DNA of 64,000 bases from Patulibacter sp050252545 (GCA_050252545.1 JBFWKS010000001.1:5052-69051); one strand, 5' to 3'; positions 1-8,326 are shown, numbered from the stretch's first letter. The notes: generated from the letters alone by a model not told the origin. Numbers and translations are program-made.

Positions 1-549
1 CGGACTGTCGACCCCGTAGGCGTCGGTGCGCCCCGCCCGACGCAGGAAGCTCGCCAGCCGCAGCGTCTCGGTCGGTCCGTCCGGCGACAGGTCGGTCACC
101 GGGATGAACGTGCTCGCGACGCCCTTCGACGCCGGACCCCAGTTCTTCTTGTGGCTGATCTTGCGCGCACCCGGTCGCCGGATCGAGCAGTCGTTGAACG
201 CACCGATCGCGTGCGGTACCACGGCCGTCGGGGTGCCGGACGCGTCGTAGGTGACATCGGCCAGCAGCCCGACCTCGGGCTCGATCTGTAGGTTGAGCGG
301 CTCGTCCGACGGCGGTGTCGCGATCGCCTCCGACGACAGCGGGAAGACACCGAGGAAGTCCTCGCGGCCCGGGACGTACCAGGGGAAGATCCCCTTCGGG
401 GCCTCGCCGACCGACGCGACCGAGACGAAGTCCGCGGCTTCACCGGCCTGCTCCAGGTGCCCGGCGAAGTTGCCGGCCACCCCGAACCCGAACACGTCCC
501 GAAGATCCTGCGGGTCGACGGTGATCAGCGGGGACGTGGGGGAGGGCAC
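1..549 (-). CDS. DUF5718-like protein, 3' part cut by window edge
   Basis: The minus-strand frame is open from a GTG at 549 to the left edge, giving at least 183 residues with no stop; the C-terminus lies outside the window. The visible part reads as a soluble protein. It has a conserved-looking N-terminal stretch with FGVAGNFAGHLEQAGE at about residues 21-36, then FPWYVPG, and later IGAFNDCSIRR followed by KNWGPASKG. I associate the GNFAGHLEQAGEA signature with the uncharacterised DUF5718 family, from memory only. No catalytic function can be assigned. A hairpin terminator upstream (638-654) separates it from the SDR gene, so it is probably transcribed on its own. Confidence 0.6.
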   Translation of the reverse strand, partial: MPSPTSPLITVDPQDLRDVFGFGVAGNFAGHLEQAGEAADFVSVASVGEAPKGIFPWYVPGREDFLGVFPLSSEAIATPPSDEPLNLQIEPEVGLLADVTYDASGTPTAVVPHAIGAFNDCSIRRPGARKISHKKNWGPASKGVASTFIPVTDLSPDGPTETLRLASFLRRAGRTDAYGVDSP

Positions 550-637
550 GGTCGGTCAGGGTATCCGTCGTACCGGGAAGAGCCGCGGACGATCCCACCG
601 GCGGCGGGCGGGCGGAATCACCGTCGTGGGAAGGTGC

Positions 638-654
638 GGGGCCCGTCAGGCCCC
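638..654 (-). terminator. Hairpin terminator downstream of the SDR gene
   Basis: A perfect 6-bp stem (GGGGCC and GGCCCC) closes a 5-nt loop. It lies 35 bp past the stop of the minus-strand SDR gene and before the start of the next minus-strand gene. There is no T-tract, which is usual for intrinsic terminators in very GC-rich actinobacteria. The role is inferred from structure and position. Confidence 0.5.
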
Positions 655-688
655 ATTGGCAGCGCCCCGCATCGCGATGCCCTCGACG

Positions 689-1570
689 TCAGACCGCGGA
701 CGGCACCCCGGTCAGCTCCTCGGACAGGGTCCACAGGCGCCGGGCAGTGGGGCCGTCCTGTGCCCGCTGCGTGCGGCCGACGATCTTCGGCGCGCCGCGG
801 GACTCCTGCAGGCCGCCCGGTCCCACGTACGTGTTGCCCGGCAGGTCCTGCGTGGCTGCGAACAGCGACGGGAGCGCCCCGTTCTCGGCGCTCTGGGCGA
901 TCAGGACGTTGCCGACCTTGCCCAGCAGATTCGACATGGGCGACCCGTGGCTCTGCAGGTGGGTTGCGGCGTAGCCCGGGTGGGCGGCCAGCGACCGCAC
1001 GGCGCTCCCGGTCGCGGCCAGTCGTCGGTCGAGCTCGAGGGTGAAGAGCAGGTTGGCGAGCTTGGACTGCCCGTAGGCCGGCCACGCCCGGTAACGACGG
1101 CGCTCCCCGTTCAGATCGTCCAGGTCGATCTTGCCGGTGCGGTGCATCATCGACGACAGGGTCACCACCCGATCGGTGATCCGGTCCAGCAACAGGTTGG
1201 TCAGGGCGAAGGGGCCCAGGTGGTTGGTGCCGATCTGCAGCTCGAACCCCTGCGCGGTGCGGCCCTGCGGCACCGCCATGATCCCGGCGTTGTTGATCAG
1301 GCCGTCGATCGGGCCGTCCCACTCCTCCGCGAACCGCCGTACCGAGTCCAGGTCGGCGAGGTCCAGCGGCCGGACCTCCACCGTCCCCGTGATCGTCTGG
1401 GCGGCCTGCTCGCCCTTGGCGATGCTGCGCACCGCCAGGACGACCCGGGCCCCGACCCGGGCCAGCTCCCGGGCCGTCACCAACCCCAGGCCGCTGTTGG
1501 CGCCCGTGATGACGAACGTGCGGCCCGTCTGGTCGGGCAGGTCGGCGGCGGACCATCCGGAACGGCTCAT
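689..1570 (-). CDS. SDR-family oxidoreductase, retinol-dehydrogenase-like
   Basis: A 293-residue NAD(P)-dependent short-chain dehydrogenase. The Rossmann glycine motif TGANSGLG lies near residue 20, NNAG near residue 90, the active-site serine in TLSSMM, and the catalytic YxxxK as YGQSK near residue 160. The longer-than-classical C-terminus and the motif variants match the atypical retinol dehydrogenase/WW-domain-oxidoreductase-like SDRs. The start was placed at the ATG opening MSRSGWSAADLPDQTG; the frame continues about 45 codons upstream, but that extension is Cys/Pro-rich and does not look like protein. The substrate is unknown. Confidence 0.85.
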   Translation of the reverse strand: MSRSGWSAADLPDQTGRTFVITGANSGLGLVTARELARVGARVVLAVRSIAKGEQAAQTITGTVEVRPLDLADLDSVRRFAEEWDGPIDGLINNAGIMAVPQGRTAQGFELQIGTNHLGPFALTNLLLDRITDRVVTLSSMMHRTGKIDLDDLNGERRRYRAWPAYGQSKLANLLFTLELDRRLAATGSAVRSLAAHPGYAATHLQSHGSPMSNLLGKVGNVLIAQSAENGALPSLFAATQDLPGNTYVGPGGLQESRGAPKIVGRTQRAQDGPTARRLWTLSEELTGVPSAV

Positions 1571-1652
1571 TGACGGCACCGTACCCAGTGCGGGTGACGT
1601 GCCGCACGGCCCGCCCGCTCGCGCCACGCCGCACGACGCGCCCACCGGCGGC

Positions 1653-2429
1653 TCAGGCCACACCGCGCAGCAACACACCGACGGCGTAGGCCAGCACCGC
1701 GGCACTGCCGCCCACCGCGAGGGTCTCGAGACCCGAGCTCCACCGTCGACGACCGACGAGCCCGGCCTTCGCGACGCCGACGGCGAAGAACGCGGAGAGG
1801 GTGAGCACGGCGCTCCACACGAACGGGTCGGCGATCTGATCGGGCCACGCCAGGTCCACGATGTACGCCCCGAGCGGCAGCAGGCCGACGAGGAGGAACG
1901 CCGCGAAGGTGGACAGGGCGGCGGCGACCGGACGCGGCGGATCGGCGCTGTACCCGAGCTCCTCGCGCATCATGAGATCCAGCCAGACCTCGCGATCACC
2001 GGTGACGACCCGCACCGCGTCGTCGAGCTGCTCGCCGGCGAAGCCCTGTCCGGCCAGGATCTGGCGGACCTCCTCGCGCTCGCCGTCGGGGAAGGTCTCG
2101 ATCTGGTGCTCCTCGTCGCGGCGGGCCCGATCGCGCTGCTGCAGCTCGGCACGCGTGCCGAGGTAGTTGCCGATCGCCATGCTGAACCCGTCCGCGAGCA
2201 GGTTGGCGGTCCCCATCACCACGACGATGCCATCGGCGAGCTGGGCGCCGGTCACCCCGGCGACCACCGCAAACGTCGTCACCGCACCGTCGACCGCACC
2301 GAGCACCGCGTCGCCGAGGACGCTCGGGCGACGCTCGGCGCCGAGGCGACGCCGGACGGCGTCCGGGGTGTGGATGGTGGCCAGCTGCTCCGCGTCCGGG
2401 GCCGTCGAACGCGTCCGGAGCCGTCGCAT
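1653..2429 (-). CDS. VIT1/CCC1-family transporter
   Basis: A 258-residue membrane protein of the vacuolar iron transporter family, known to move Fe2+ or Mn2+. The N-terminal membrane part carries LGDAVLGAVDGAVTTFAVVAG followed by a second helix with GTANLLADGFSMAIGNYLGT, the conserved core of the family. Next comes a charged cytosolic segment (about residues 95-165, rich in E/D/R and resembling the metal-binding domain), then three hydrophobic helices to the C-terminus. Ion specificity cannot be read from sequence. It stands alone on the minus strand between YqeY and the SDR. Confidence 0.85.
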   Translation of the reverse strand: MRRLRTRSTAPDAEQLATIHTPDAVRRRLGAERRPSVLGDAVLGAVDGAVTTFAVVAGVTGAQLADGIVVVMGTANLLADGFSMAIGNYLGTRAELQQRDRARRDEEHQIETFPDGEREEVRQILAGQGFAGEQLDDAVRVVTGDREVWLDLMMREELGYSADPPRPVAAALSTFAAFLLVGLLPLGAYIVDLAWPDQIADPFVWSAVLTLSAFFAVGVAKAGLVGRRRWSSGLETLAVGGSAAVLAYAVGVLLRGVA

Positions 2430-2506
2430 CAGGCGTCCGCTCCGCGCCGGCGAGCGATCGCGTGGCCGACCGGTTCGCGGTGGCTCGGAATCGGTGCCGG
2501 CACCGG

Positions 2507-2944
2507 TCAGCGGCCGGCGGCCAGGGCGTCGCGGACGAGTTGCGACACGCGCTTGCCGTCGGCCTGCCCGCCGACGGAGGCCATCACCTGCTTCATCACC
2601 CGGCCCATGTCCTTGGGCGACGTGGCGCCGGTGTCGGCGATCGCCTGCGCGACCGCCTCGCGCAGGTCGTCGTCGGACGGCTCGGCGGGCAGGTAGCCGG
2701 AGATCAGCTCGGCCTCGAACCGCTCGCCGGTCTCGAGCTCGTCGCGGCCCGCGTCGTGGTACGCCTCGGCGGACTCCAGCCGCCGCTTGCGTTCCCGCCG
2801 CAGCACCGCCATCTCGTCCCCCTTGCCCTCCTTGGCGTCCTTCTGCAGCTCCGACAGCACGAGCCGCAGAGCCTGCGTCCGCGGGCGGTCGCCGGCCTTC
2901 AGTGCGGCGTCGGCGTCCTGCTTGACCCGCTCCATGATGCTCAT
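2507..2944 (-). CDS. GatB/YqeY domain protein
   Basis: A 145-residue YqeY-like protein. The family resembles the tRNA-binding tail domain of GatB, and its biological role remains unclear. It shows the usual N-terminal helix (MERVKQDADAALKAGDR), the RLVLSELQ segment, the ERFEAELISGYLPAE motif and the C-terminal GxVMKQVMASVGGQADGKRVS region that typify full-length members. Length is normal. The start at the ATG of MSIMERV is preferred because the upstream in-frame extension lacks coding character. Confidence 0.9.
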   Translation of the reverse strand: MSIMERVKQDADAALKAGDRPRTQALRLVLSELQKDAKEGKGDEMAVLRRERKRRLESAEAYHDAGRDELETGERFEAELISGYLPAEPSDDDLREAVAQAIADTGATSPKDMGRVMKQVMASVGGQADGKRVSQLVRDALAAGR

Positions 2945-3001
2945 CGCTCCACGGTAGTCGAGCGGCCCACTGGGCCGTGGGCCGGGCGATAGCGTCGGGG
3001 C

Positions 3002-3735
3002 ATGGTCGGACCGAACACCACCGACGAGTCGAGCGTCACCGCCACCGCCGCCGCGCTGTCGGCGATCGCCGCGGAGGAGGGCGTGACCGGCCCCGACCGG
3101 CTGGAGCGCCACGACACGCACATGTCGATCGTCCTGCTCGGCAGGGACCGGGCCTACAAGGTCAAGCGCGCCCGGCGATTCGCCTTCGCCGACCTCGCGA
3201 GCGCGACCGGCGCCGTTGGGCGTGCGGTGAGGAGGTGCGCGTCAACCGCGAGCTCTCCGGTGACATCTACCTGGGGGTGCGTGCGGTCGTGCCCGACGGG
3301 GACCGGTTCCGGCTGGCGGACGGGGACGATCCGGCGGCGGTGGAGCACGTCGTGGAGATGCGGCGGTTCGACGCGGCCCGGACGCTGCGCTCCGCGGTCG
3401 AGCAGGGACGGCTCGACCTCGCCGACCTGGACCGGGTCGCCGCGACGGTCGCCGCGTTCCACGACCGCGCGCCCCGCGTCGATGCCCCGCACGCGGCGCC
3501 CGAGGCGGCATCCGCGGCCAAGCGCGCCGTCGCCGCCGAGGACGTCGAGCTCACCGCGCTGCTGACCGCGCCCGACGTGGCGATCCTGCACGCCGCCACG
3601 CCCGACGTCGGGCGGGCCCAGGAGGCCGTCGCCGAGCCGCTCGACGAGGTGCCGGCCGACCGGCTGCTGATGGTGCGGACCGACCGGCCGGTCACGGCGG
3701 TCGCCCTTGCGGTCGCCGCCGCGCTCGACGCGTGA
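3002..3735 (+). pseudogene. Frameshifted and shortened phosphotransferase/AAA kinase-like gene
   Basis: The N-terminal frame (from ATG 3002) reads LERHDTHMSIVLLG and AYKVKRARRFAF, typical of two-domain proteins that join an aminoglycoside-phosphotransferase-like domain to a gluconate-kinase-like ATPase. Near 3185-3215 similarity moves to another frame (ACGEEVRVNREL, then DIYLGVRAVVPDG), which indicates a frameshift. The second frame ends in a piece resembling the C-terminus of the kinase domain (HAATPDVGRAQEAV, then DRPVTAVALAV). About 245 codons remain where relatives have about 500, so the centre, including the P-loop and catalytic parts, appears deleted. It is almost certainly non-functional. 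Confidence 0.65.
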
Positions 3736-3919
3736 GGTCGGGACCGACGCTCACGGCTCGACGACGGCGGCGGTGGCGAACCCGTAGAGGCCGAGCCGGA
3801 CGGGTCGCCGCACATCCGCAGCGCCCTCGCGATGCCGTTCGCGGTGGTGCCCCTGGCCATGGCCGCCGCTCTATGCTACAACTGAACAATCATTGACGAT
3901 CTGTACACATGGTGCCGGC
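3736..3919. other. Intergenic region upstream of the flavoenzyme operon
   Basis: The 184-bp gap becomes AT-richer at 3875-3912 (TATGCTACAACTG, then AATCATTGACGATCTG), in contrast to its surroundings. This is the likely promoter of the downstream operon, although no spaced -35/-10 pair is convincing. The first 100 bp may be decayed coding sequence; I recognise nothing in it. Confidence 0.35.
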
Positions 3920-5557
3920 ATGGCTGACGCACGAACGGATCCGCACGGGACCCCGGCCCGTCCGGGCGCTTCCCACCGCGAGCAGGCGTGGGGACGCTGG
4001 GGCGACCCGGCCGACGCGGCGCCGCTGTCCGACGCGCTCGCCCCGCTGCTCGAGCAGGCGCTCGGGGTCCGCCGCCCGGGCGCCCCGGTGCCGCCGGTCG
4101 ACGGCGTCCGGCCGGCTCCGGGCCGGCTCTCCGACGTGGCCCGCCGGGCGATCGTCGCGGTCGTCGGCGACGCGCACCTGCTCGACGACGACGAGACCCG
4201 CGCCCGCCACACCCGTGGACGCTCCACGCTCGACCTGCTCCGCGTCCGCGACGGCGATCTGGCCGACGCCCCCGACGCGGTCGTCCTGCCCTCCGGCCAC
4301 GACGACGTGCTCGCCATCCTGCGGGCCTGCGCCGAGCACCGCATCGCCGTCGTGCCCTTCGGCGGTGGCACCTCCGTCGTCGGCGGCCTGGCCCCCGCCC
4401 GCGACGGGTTCGCCGCGGTGATCGCGCTCGACCTGCGCCGGATGGACGCGCTGGTCGACGTCGACCCCGTGTCGCGCACCGCGACCCTGGAGCCGGGTCT
4501 GCGCGGACCGGACGCCGAGGCGCTGCTGGCGCCGCACGGGTTCACCATCGGCCACCACCCGCAGTCGTTCCTGTGGGCGACGATCGGCGGGTTCGCCGCC
4601 GCCCGCTCCAGCGGGCAGGCCTCGGCCGGCTACGGTCGCTTCGACGAGATGGTCGTCCGGCTGCGGGTCGCCACGCCCACCGGCACCCTCGACGTCGGAC
4701 GCGCCCCGCGCTCCGCCGCCGGCCCGGATCTGCGCCAGCTCGTGCTCGGGTCGGAGGGCGCCTTCGGCGTCATCACCGCCGTCACCGTCGCCGTCCGTCC
4801 CGTTCCCGCCGCGCGGGTCTACGACGGCTGGCGGTTCGCGTCGTTCGCCGACGGGACGGCCGCGCTGCGGAGCCTGGCGCAGGACGGCCCGACGCCGACG
4901 GTCCTGCGGCTCTCGGACGAGGCGGAGACCGCCCTGAACCTCGCCCGCCCGGACGAGATCGGCGCCGGTGGCCCGGGTGGCTGCCTGGCGATCGTCGGCT
5001 ACGAGGGGACGGCCGACGAGGTCGCGCGTCGCCGCGAGGCCACCACCGCCCGGCTGCGCGAGCTCGGCGGCACCCCCGACGCCGACGCCGGCACGGCGTG
5101 GGAGCACGGGCGCTACCGGGGCCCCTACCTGCGGGATGCGCTGCTCGACGCGGGGGCGCTGGTGGAGACGCTGGAGACCACCGCGTTCTGGGCCGACCTG
5201 CCGGCGCTCTACCGGGCGGTGAGCGACGCCCTGCGCGAGACCCTCACCGGGCTCGGCACCCCGCCGGTGATCCTCACCCACGTCTCGCACGTCTACGCGA
5301 CCGGGGCGTCGCTGTACTTCACCGTCGGGTGCGCGCAGGCCGGCGACCCGGTGGCGCAGTGGCGGACGGCCAAGGAGGCCGCCAACGCCGCGATCGGTTC
5401 CGTCGGCGCGTCGATCACCCACCACCACGGCGTCGGCACCGACCACCGCGCCGCGCTCGCCGACGAGATCGGCCCGCTCGGCGTCGCGGTGCTGCGGGCC
5501 ACGAAGGCCGCGCTCGACCCCGACGGCATCCTCAACCCCGGCGTGCTGGTCCCGTGA
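3920..5557 (+). CDS. FAD-linked oxidase, alkyl-DHAP-synthase-like
   Basis: A 545-residue flavoprotein of the VAO/FAD-linked oxidase family, closest in layout to alkyldihydroxyacetonephosphate synthase (AGPS). The PCMH-type FAD domain carries VVPFGGGTSVVGG near residues 144-156 and a later LVLGSEGAFGVIT. The C-terminal half carries the HHH triad (ITHHHGVGTDHR, about residue 500) that AGPS uses in catalysis, and ends DPDGILNPGVL, usual for the family. In eukaryotes AGPS makes ether lipids; in actinobacteria the substrate of such homologues is uncertain. The ATG at 3920 is preferred over an in-frame TTG at 3893. The stop overlaps the next start (TGATG), so the two genes are translationally coupled. 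Confidence 0.85.
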   Translation: MADARTDPHGTPARPGASHREQAWGRWGDPADAAPLSDALAPLLEQALGVRRPGAPVPPVDGVRPAPGRLSDVARRAIVAVVGDAHLLDDDETRARHTRGRSTLDLLRVRDGDLADAPDAVVLPSGHDDVLAILRACAEHRIAVVPFGGGTSVVGGLAPARDGFAAVIALDLRRMDALVDVDPVSRTATLEPGLRGPDAEALLAPHGFTIGHHPQSFLWATIGGFAAARSSGQASAGYGRFDEMVVRLRVATPTGTLDVGRAPRSAAGPDLRQLVLGSEGAFGVITAVTVAVRPVPAARVYDGWRFASFADGTAALRSLAQDGPTPTVLRLSDEAETALNLARPDEIGAGGPGGCLAIVGYEGTADEVARRREATTARLRELGGTPDADAGTAWEHGRYRGPYLRDALLDAGALVETLETTAFWADLPALYRAVSDALRETLTGLGTPPVILTHVSHVYATGASLYFTVGCAQAGDPVAQWRTAKEAANAAIGSVGASITHHHGVGTDHRAALADEIGPLGVAVLRATKAALDPDGILNPGVLVP

Positions 5558-7308
5558 TGCGCCGCGCACGCCGTCCGTCGCCGGGCACGGCACGCCCGGG
5601 CGTCGGCGCCCCGTCGCCGGGCGGCCCGGCGACGCACCTCACCGCCGCGCGTCGCGCCGCCGACCTGGACCGCCTGGCCGCGGGCGAGACCGTGGACGTG
5701 CTCGTCGTGGGCGGTGGCATCACCGGCGTCGGGGTCGCGCTCGACGCCGCCACGCGGGGCCTGTCGGTGGCCCTCGTCGAGCGCGGGGACCTGGCGACGG
5801 GCACGAGCCGGTGGAGCTCCAAGCTCGCCCACGGAGGCCTGCGCTACCTGGCCCAGGGCCGGTTCGGGATCGCCTGGGAGTCCGCCCGCGAGCGCGGGCT
5901 GCTGGCCGACGTGATCGCCCCGCACCTCATCCGGGCCCTGCCGCAGGTGACCCCCCTGTACGGCCGCGCGCCCCAGGTCGCGCCGTTGGCGGTCGCCGCG
6001 GGCGTGCGCACCGGCGATGCGATGCGCGCCCTGGCCGGCACCAGTGGGCGGCGCCTGCCACGGATGCGTCGGGTGAGCGCGGCCGAGGCCCGGCTGTGGG
6101 CACCGGCCCTGGACTCGCGGCGGTTGCGCGGAGCGCTGTTGCACTGGGACGGGCAACTCGAGGACGACGCGCGCCTGGTCGTCACCGTCGCCCGGACCGC
6201 CGCGGCGCACGGCGCCATGATCCTGACCCGGGCCGAGGCGCTGGAGCTGCGGGCCGACGGAGCGACCGTGCGCGACCGCACGCCGCGACCGGGGACGACC
6301 GGGGACGAGGCCACCGCGACGGCCGAGGGCCGCACGTTCGAGCTGCGGGCGCGGCACGTCGTCAACGCCACCGGCGTCTGGGCGGGCGACCTCGTCGACG
6401 GGGTGACGTTGCGGCCCAGTCGCGGATCGCACCTGCTGCTGCCCGCCGAGCGGCTCGGCAACCCGAGGGCGGCGGTCAACGTGCCCGTCCCCGGCCGCTT
6501 CGGCCGGTTCGTGTTCGCGCTGCCCCGCCCCGACGGCCTCGTCCTCGTCGGGATCACCGACGAGCCGCACGACGGTCCGGTGCCCGACGCCCCGCTGCCC
6601 ACGCCGGAGGAGGAGGACTTCCTCCTGCGGACGCTCTCCACCGCGCTGGGCCGGCCGGTGGGACCGGAGGACGTCGTCGGGCGGTTCGCCGGCCTGCGCC
6701 CCCTGCTGGACACCGGCGGGGGCGGCAGGACCGCGGACGTGTCGCGACGCCACCTCGTCGTCGAGGACCCTCGCACGCAGGTGATCACCGTCGTCGGGGG
6801 CAAGCTCACGACCTACCGCCGGATGGCGGAGGACGCGGTCGACCGGGTCGTGGCCCGTCCCGGGGTGACGGCCGGACGGTGCCTGACGACCAGCCTGCCG
6901 CTGGTCGGAGCGCCCGCCCCCGGTGCCGTGGGGCGCGGAGACGGGCGGCGCGATCCCGGTGCGGAGCGCGTGGACCCGCGGCCGGCACACGCGGTCGAGC
7001 GGGACCGTGGGGGAGACGCGGGCGGCCCGTCCGTCCCCGAGCGCCTGCTCCGCCGGTTCGGGACCGAGGCCCCGGCGGTCGTGGCCCTGGCCGGTGGTGA
7101 CCCGTCGCTCCTGGAGCCGATCGCGTCCGGCGTGTCGGTCCTGGGCGTCGAGGTGCTCGCCGCCGTCCGCTGGGAAGGGGCCCTGACGCTCGGCGACGTC
7201 CTCGATCGCCGCACCCGCCTGGGCCTGGTGCCCGCGTGGCGCGATCTGGCGGCGGAGCCGGTGGAACGGTTGATGGGACGGACGTCGACCCCGACCTCGG
7301 TGGCCTGA
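5557..7308 (+). CDS. Glycerol-3-phosphate dehydrogenase/oxidase, GlpD-like
   Basis: A 583-residue FAD-dependent enzyme predicted to oxidise sn-glycerol-3-phosphate to dihydroxyacetone phosphate at the membrane, passing electrons to quinone or O2. The FAD-binding VVGGGITGVGVALDAATRG starts near residue 50. Family signatures follow: SRWSSKLAHGGLRYL, then FAGLRPLL, and VVGGKLTTYRRMAEDAVD. The C-terminal domain (GTEAPAVVALAGGDPSLLEPI onward) matches the GlpD cap. It overlaps the AGPS-like gene by one base. Both enzymes act on the glycerol-phosphate/DHAP pool, which suggests a shared role in glycerolipid or ether-lipid metabolism (inference). Confidence 0.88.
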   Translation: MRRARRPSPGTARPGVGAPSPGGPATHLTAARRAADLDRLAAGETVDVLVVGGGITGVGVALDAATRGLSVALVERGDLATGTSRWSSKLAHGGLRYLAQGRFGIAWESARERGLLADVIAPHLIRALPQVTPLYGRAPQVAPLAVAAGVRTGDAMRALAGTSGRRLPRMRRVSAAEARLWAPALDSRRLRGALLHWDGQLEDDARLVVTVARTAAAHGAMILTRAEALELRADGATVRDRTPRPGTTGDEATATAEGRTFELRARHVVNATGVWAGDLVDGVTLRPSRGSHLLLPAERLGNPRAAVNVPVPGRFGRFVFALPRPDGLVLVGITDEPHDGPVPDAPLPTPEEEDFLLRTLSTALGRPVGPEDVVGRFAGLRPLLDTGGGGRTADVSRRHLVVEDPRTQVITVVGGKLTTYRRMAEDAVDRVVARPGVTAGRCLTTSLPLVGAPAPGAVGRGDGRRDPGAERVDPRPAHAVERDRGGDAGGPSVPERLLRRFGTEAPAVVALAGGDPSLLEPIASGVSVLGVEVLAAVRWEGALTLGDVLDRRTRLGLVPAWRDLAAEPVERLMGRTSTPTSVA

Positions 7309-7334
7309 CCGGGCGGCACGCCGGCGCGGTCAGG
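7304..7334. terminator. Bidirectional stop-codon hairpin between convergent genes
   Basis: Perfect 8-bp arms (CCTGACCG and CGGTCAGG) enclose a 15-nt loop. The left arm contains the stop of the GlpD-like gene and the right arm the stop of mftR on the opposite strand, so one hairpin can serve both transcripts. The role is inferred from symmetry and position. Confidence 0.6.
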
Positions 7335-7950
7335 TCCTCGTGTCCGCCGTCGTGGGCAACCCCGCTCCGGGGGCCTCCAGCACCCGGTACGCCTCGTCCA
7401 GCAGCTCGAGCACCTCGCCGCCGCGTTCGATCCAGACGCGGAACGCGGCGGTCGATGCGCCCAGGCAGGCCTGGGCGACCGTGGTCGGCCGCAGGGCGTC
7501 GGGGTCGTCGTCGGTGTGGCGGGCGACGAACTCCGCGATCGCATCGCACCATTCGCGGTGGCGCAGCATCGCGTGGGCCTGCAGCGCGGGCACCGTCGTG
7601 ATCAGGCGCATCCGCACCCGCAGCTCGGGCATCGCGTCGGGGCCGTAGTCGTTGAACGCGACGACCGCCCGACGGATCACGGTCATCAGCGGCGTGTCGG
7701 GTGGTGCGGCGGCCAGGTGATCGCGGAATCGCTGGACGTGCGTGCGGAAGTCGCCCCAGACGATGTCGTGCTTGGACGGGTAGTAGCGGAAGAGCGTCCG
7801 GCGGCCGATCCCGGCGGCGGCGGCGATCGCGTCGACGGTCGTCGCGTCGTACCCGTCGCGATCGAAGAGCTCCAGGGCGACCGACGTGATCCGTTCGGCC
7901 GAGGTGCTCGCCGGACGGCCGGGGCGGGCGGGTGGTGGTTGCGGGCTCAT
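7330..7950 (-). CDS. mftR: TetR-family mycofactocin regulator MftR
   Basis: A 206-residue TetR-type repressor. The N-terminal HTH spans about residues 18-62, with TTVDAIAAAAGIGRRTLFRYY as recognition region, then KHDIVWGDF. The C-terminal ligand domain contains AFNDYGPDAMPELRVRMRLI and LRHREWCDAIAEFVARHT, which match the mycofactocin-system regulator family. It is divergent from mftA, as in mycobacteria, where MftR responds to acyl-CoA. Its likely operator is the palindrome at 8107-8125. The start at 7950 removes an unrelated extension reaching into the mftA promoter. Confidence 0.88.
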   Translation of the reverse strand: MSPQPPPARPGRPASTSAERITSVALELFDRDGYDATTVDAIAAAAGIGRRTLFRYYPSKHDIVWGDFRTHVQRFRDHLAAAPPDTPLMTVIRRAVVAFNDYGPDAMPELRVRMRLITTVPALQAHAMLRHREWCDAIAEFVARHTDDDPDALRPTTVAQACLGASTAAFRVWIERGGEVLELLDEAYRVLEAPGAGLPTTADTRT

Positions 7951-8102
7951 GCGCGGTCCGAAGCATCGCCGGTGGCGCGGCGGGGTGCGCTCCCGCGCCC
8001 GCCGTGGGCGGCGCTCACGTCCGGTGGCGGACCGGCCTCGTGCCTCGGAGCCGGCCCACAGCGGAAGGCGGTGGATGAGGGCGTCTGCGCGACCAACCGA
8101 TA

Positions 8103-8132
8103 TTGACACCGCGTGCCACGCGGTGGTATAAG
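8103..8132 (+). promoter_or_regulatory. mftA promoter, -35 and -10
   Basis: A consensus TTGACA at 8103-8108 and TATAAG at 8127-8132 are separated by 18 bp, the best sigma-70-type promoter visible in the window. The expected transcription start is near 8139, leaving a leader of about 47 nt before the mftA ATG. A clear AGGAG stands 6 bp before that ATG (8176-8180). Confidence 0.75.
8107..8125. promoter_or_regulatory. Palindromic operator in the mftA promoter spacer
   Basis: A perfect 19-bp inverted repeat with 9-bp arms (CACCGCGTG and CACGCGGTG) around a single C. It occupies the spacer between -35 and -10, a position where a bound TetR dimer would exclude RNA polymerase. MftR is the obvious candidate because its gene is divergent and adjacent (inference). 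Confidence 0.65.
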
Positions 8133-8145
8133 ACGCGGGAATCGT

Positions 8146-8156
8146 CGTGGCACGCG
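8146..8156. promoter_or_regulatory. Second operator-core copy, inverted, in the mftA leader
   Basis: The 11-mer CGTGGCACGCG is identical to the reverse complement of the core of the upstream palindrome. Its centre is 34 bp downstream of the first centre, just past the expected transcription start. It contains a smaller palindrome, CGTG-G-CACG. It may be a secondary repressor site. Confidence 0.45.
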
Positions 8157-8185
8157 ATGCCGAAACCCGAGTAGCAGGAGAGCGC

Positions 8186-8323
8186 ATGACCGCCCCCGAA
8201 GTCACCGAGGCGTCCGTCGAGGAGTCGGCCGCCCGCGCCGAGGAGCCGGCGCCCGAGGCCCTCGTCGAAGAGGACCTCCTCGTCGAGGACGTCTCCATCG
8301 ACGGCATGTGCGGGGTCTACTAG
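8186..8323 (+). CDS. mftA: Mycofactocin precursor peptide MftA
   Basis: A 45-residue ribosomal precursor. The acidic leader (rich in E, A and V) ends in LLVEDVSIDGMCGVY. The C-terminal IDGMCGVY is the invariant mycofactocin core; its last two residues, Val-Tyr, are decarboxylated and cross-linked by MftC and then released to form the redox cofactor. The length matches or slightly exceeds other MftA peptides. A strong AGGAG Shine-Dalgarno sits 6 bp upstream of the ATG. mftB follows 3 bp after the stop. Confidence 0.97.
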   Translation: MTAPEVTEASVEESAARAEEPAPEALVEEDLLVEDVSIDGMCGVY

Positions 8324-8326
8324 CCC

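Noticed and set aside
5293..6990. Long minus-strand open frames opposite the flavoenzyme operon
   Set aside because: They are Arg/His/Gly-rich shadows of GC-rich plus-strand genes with no recognisable domain.
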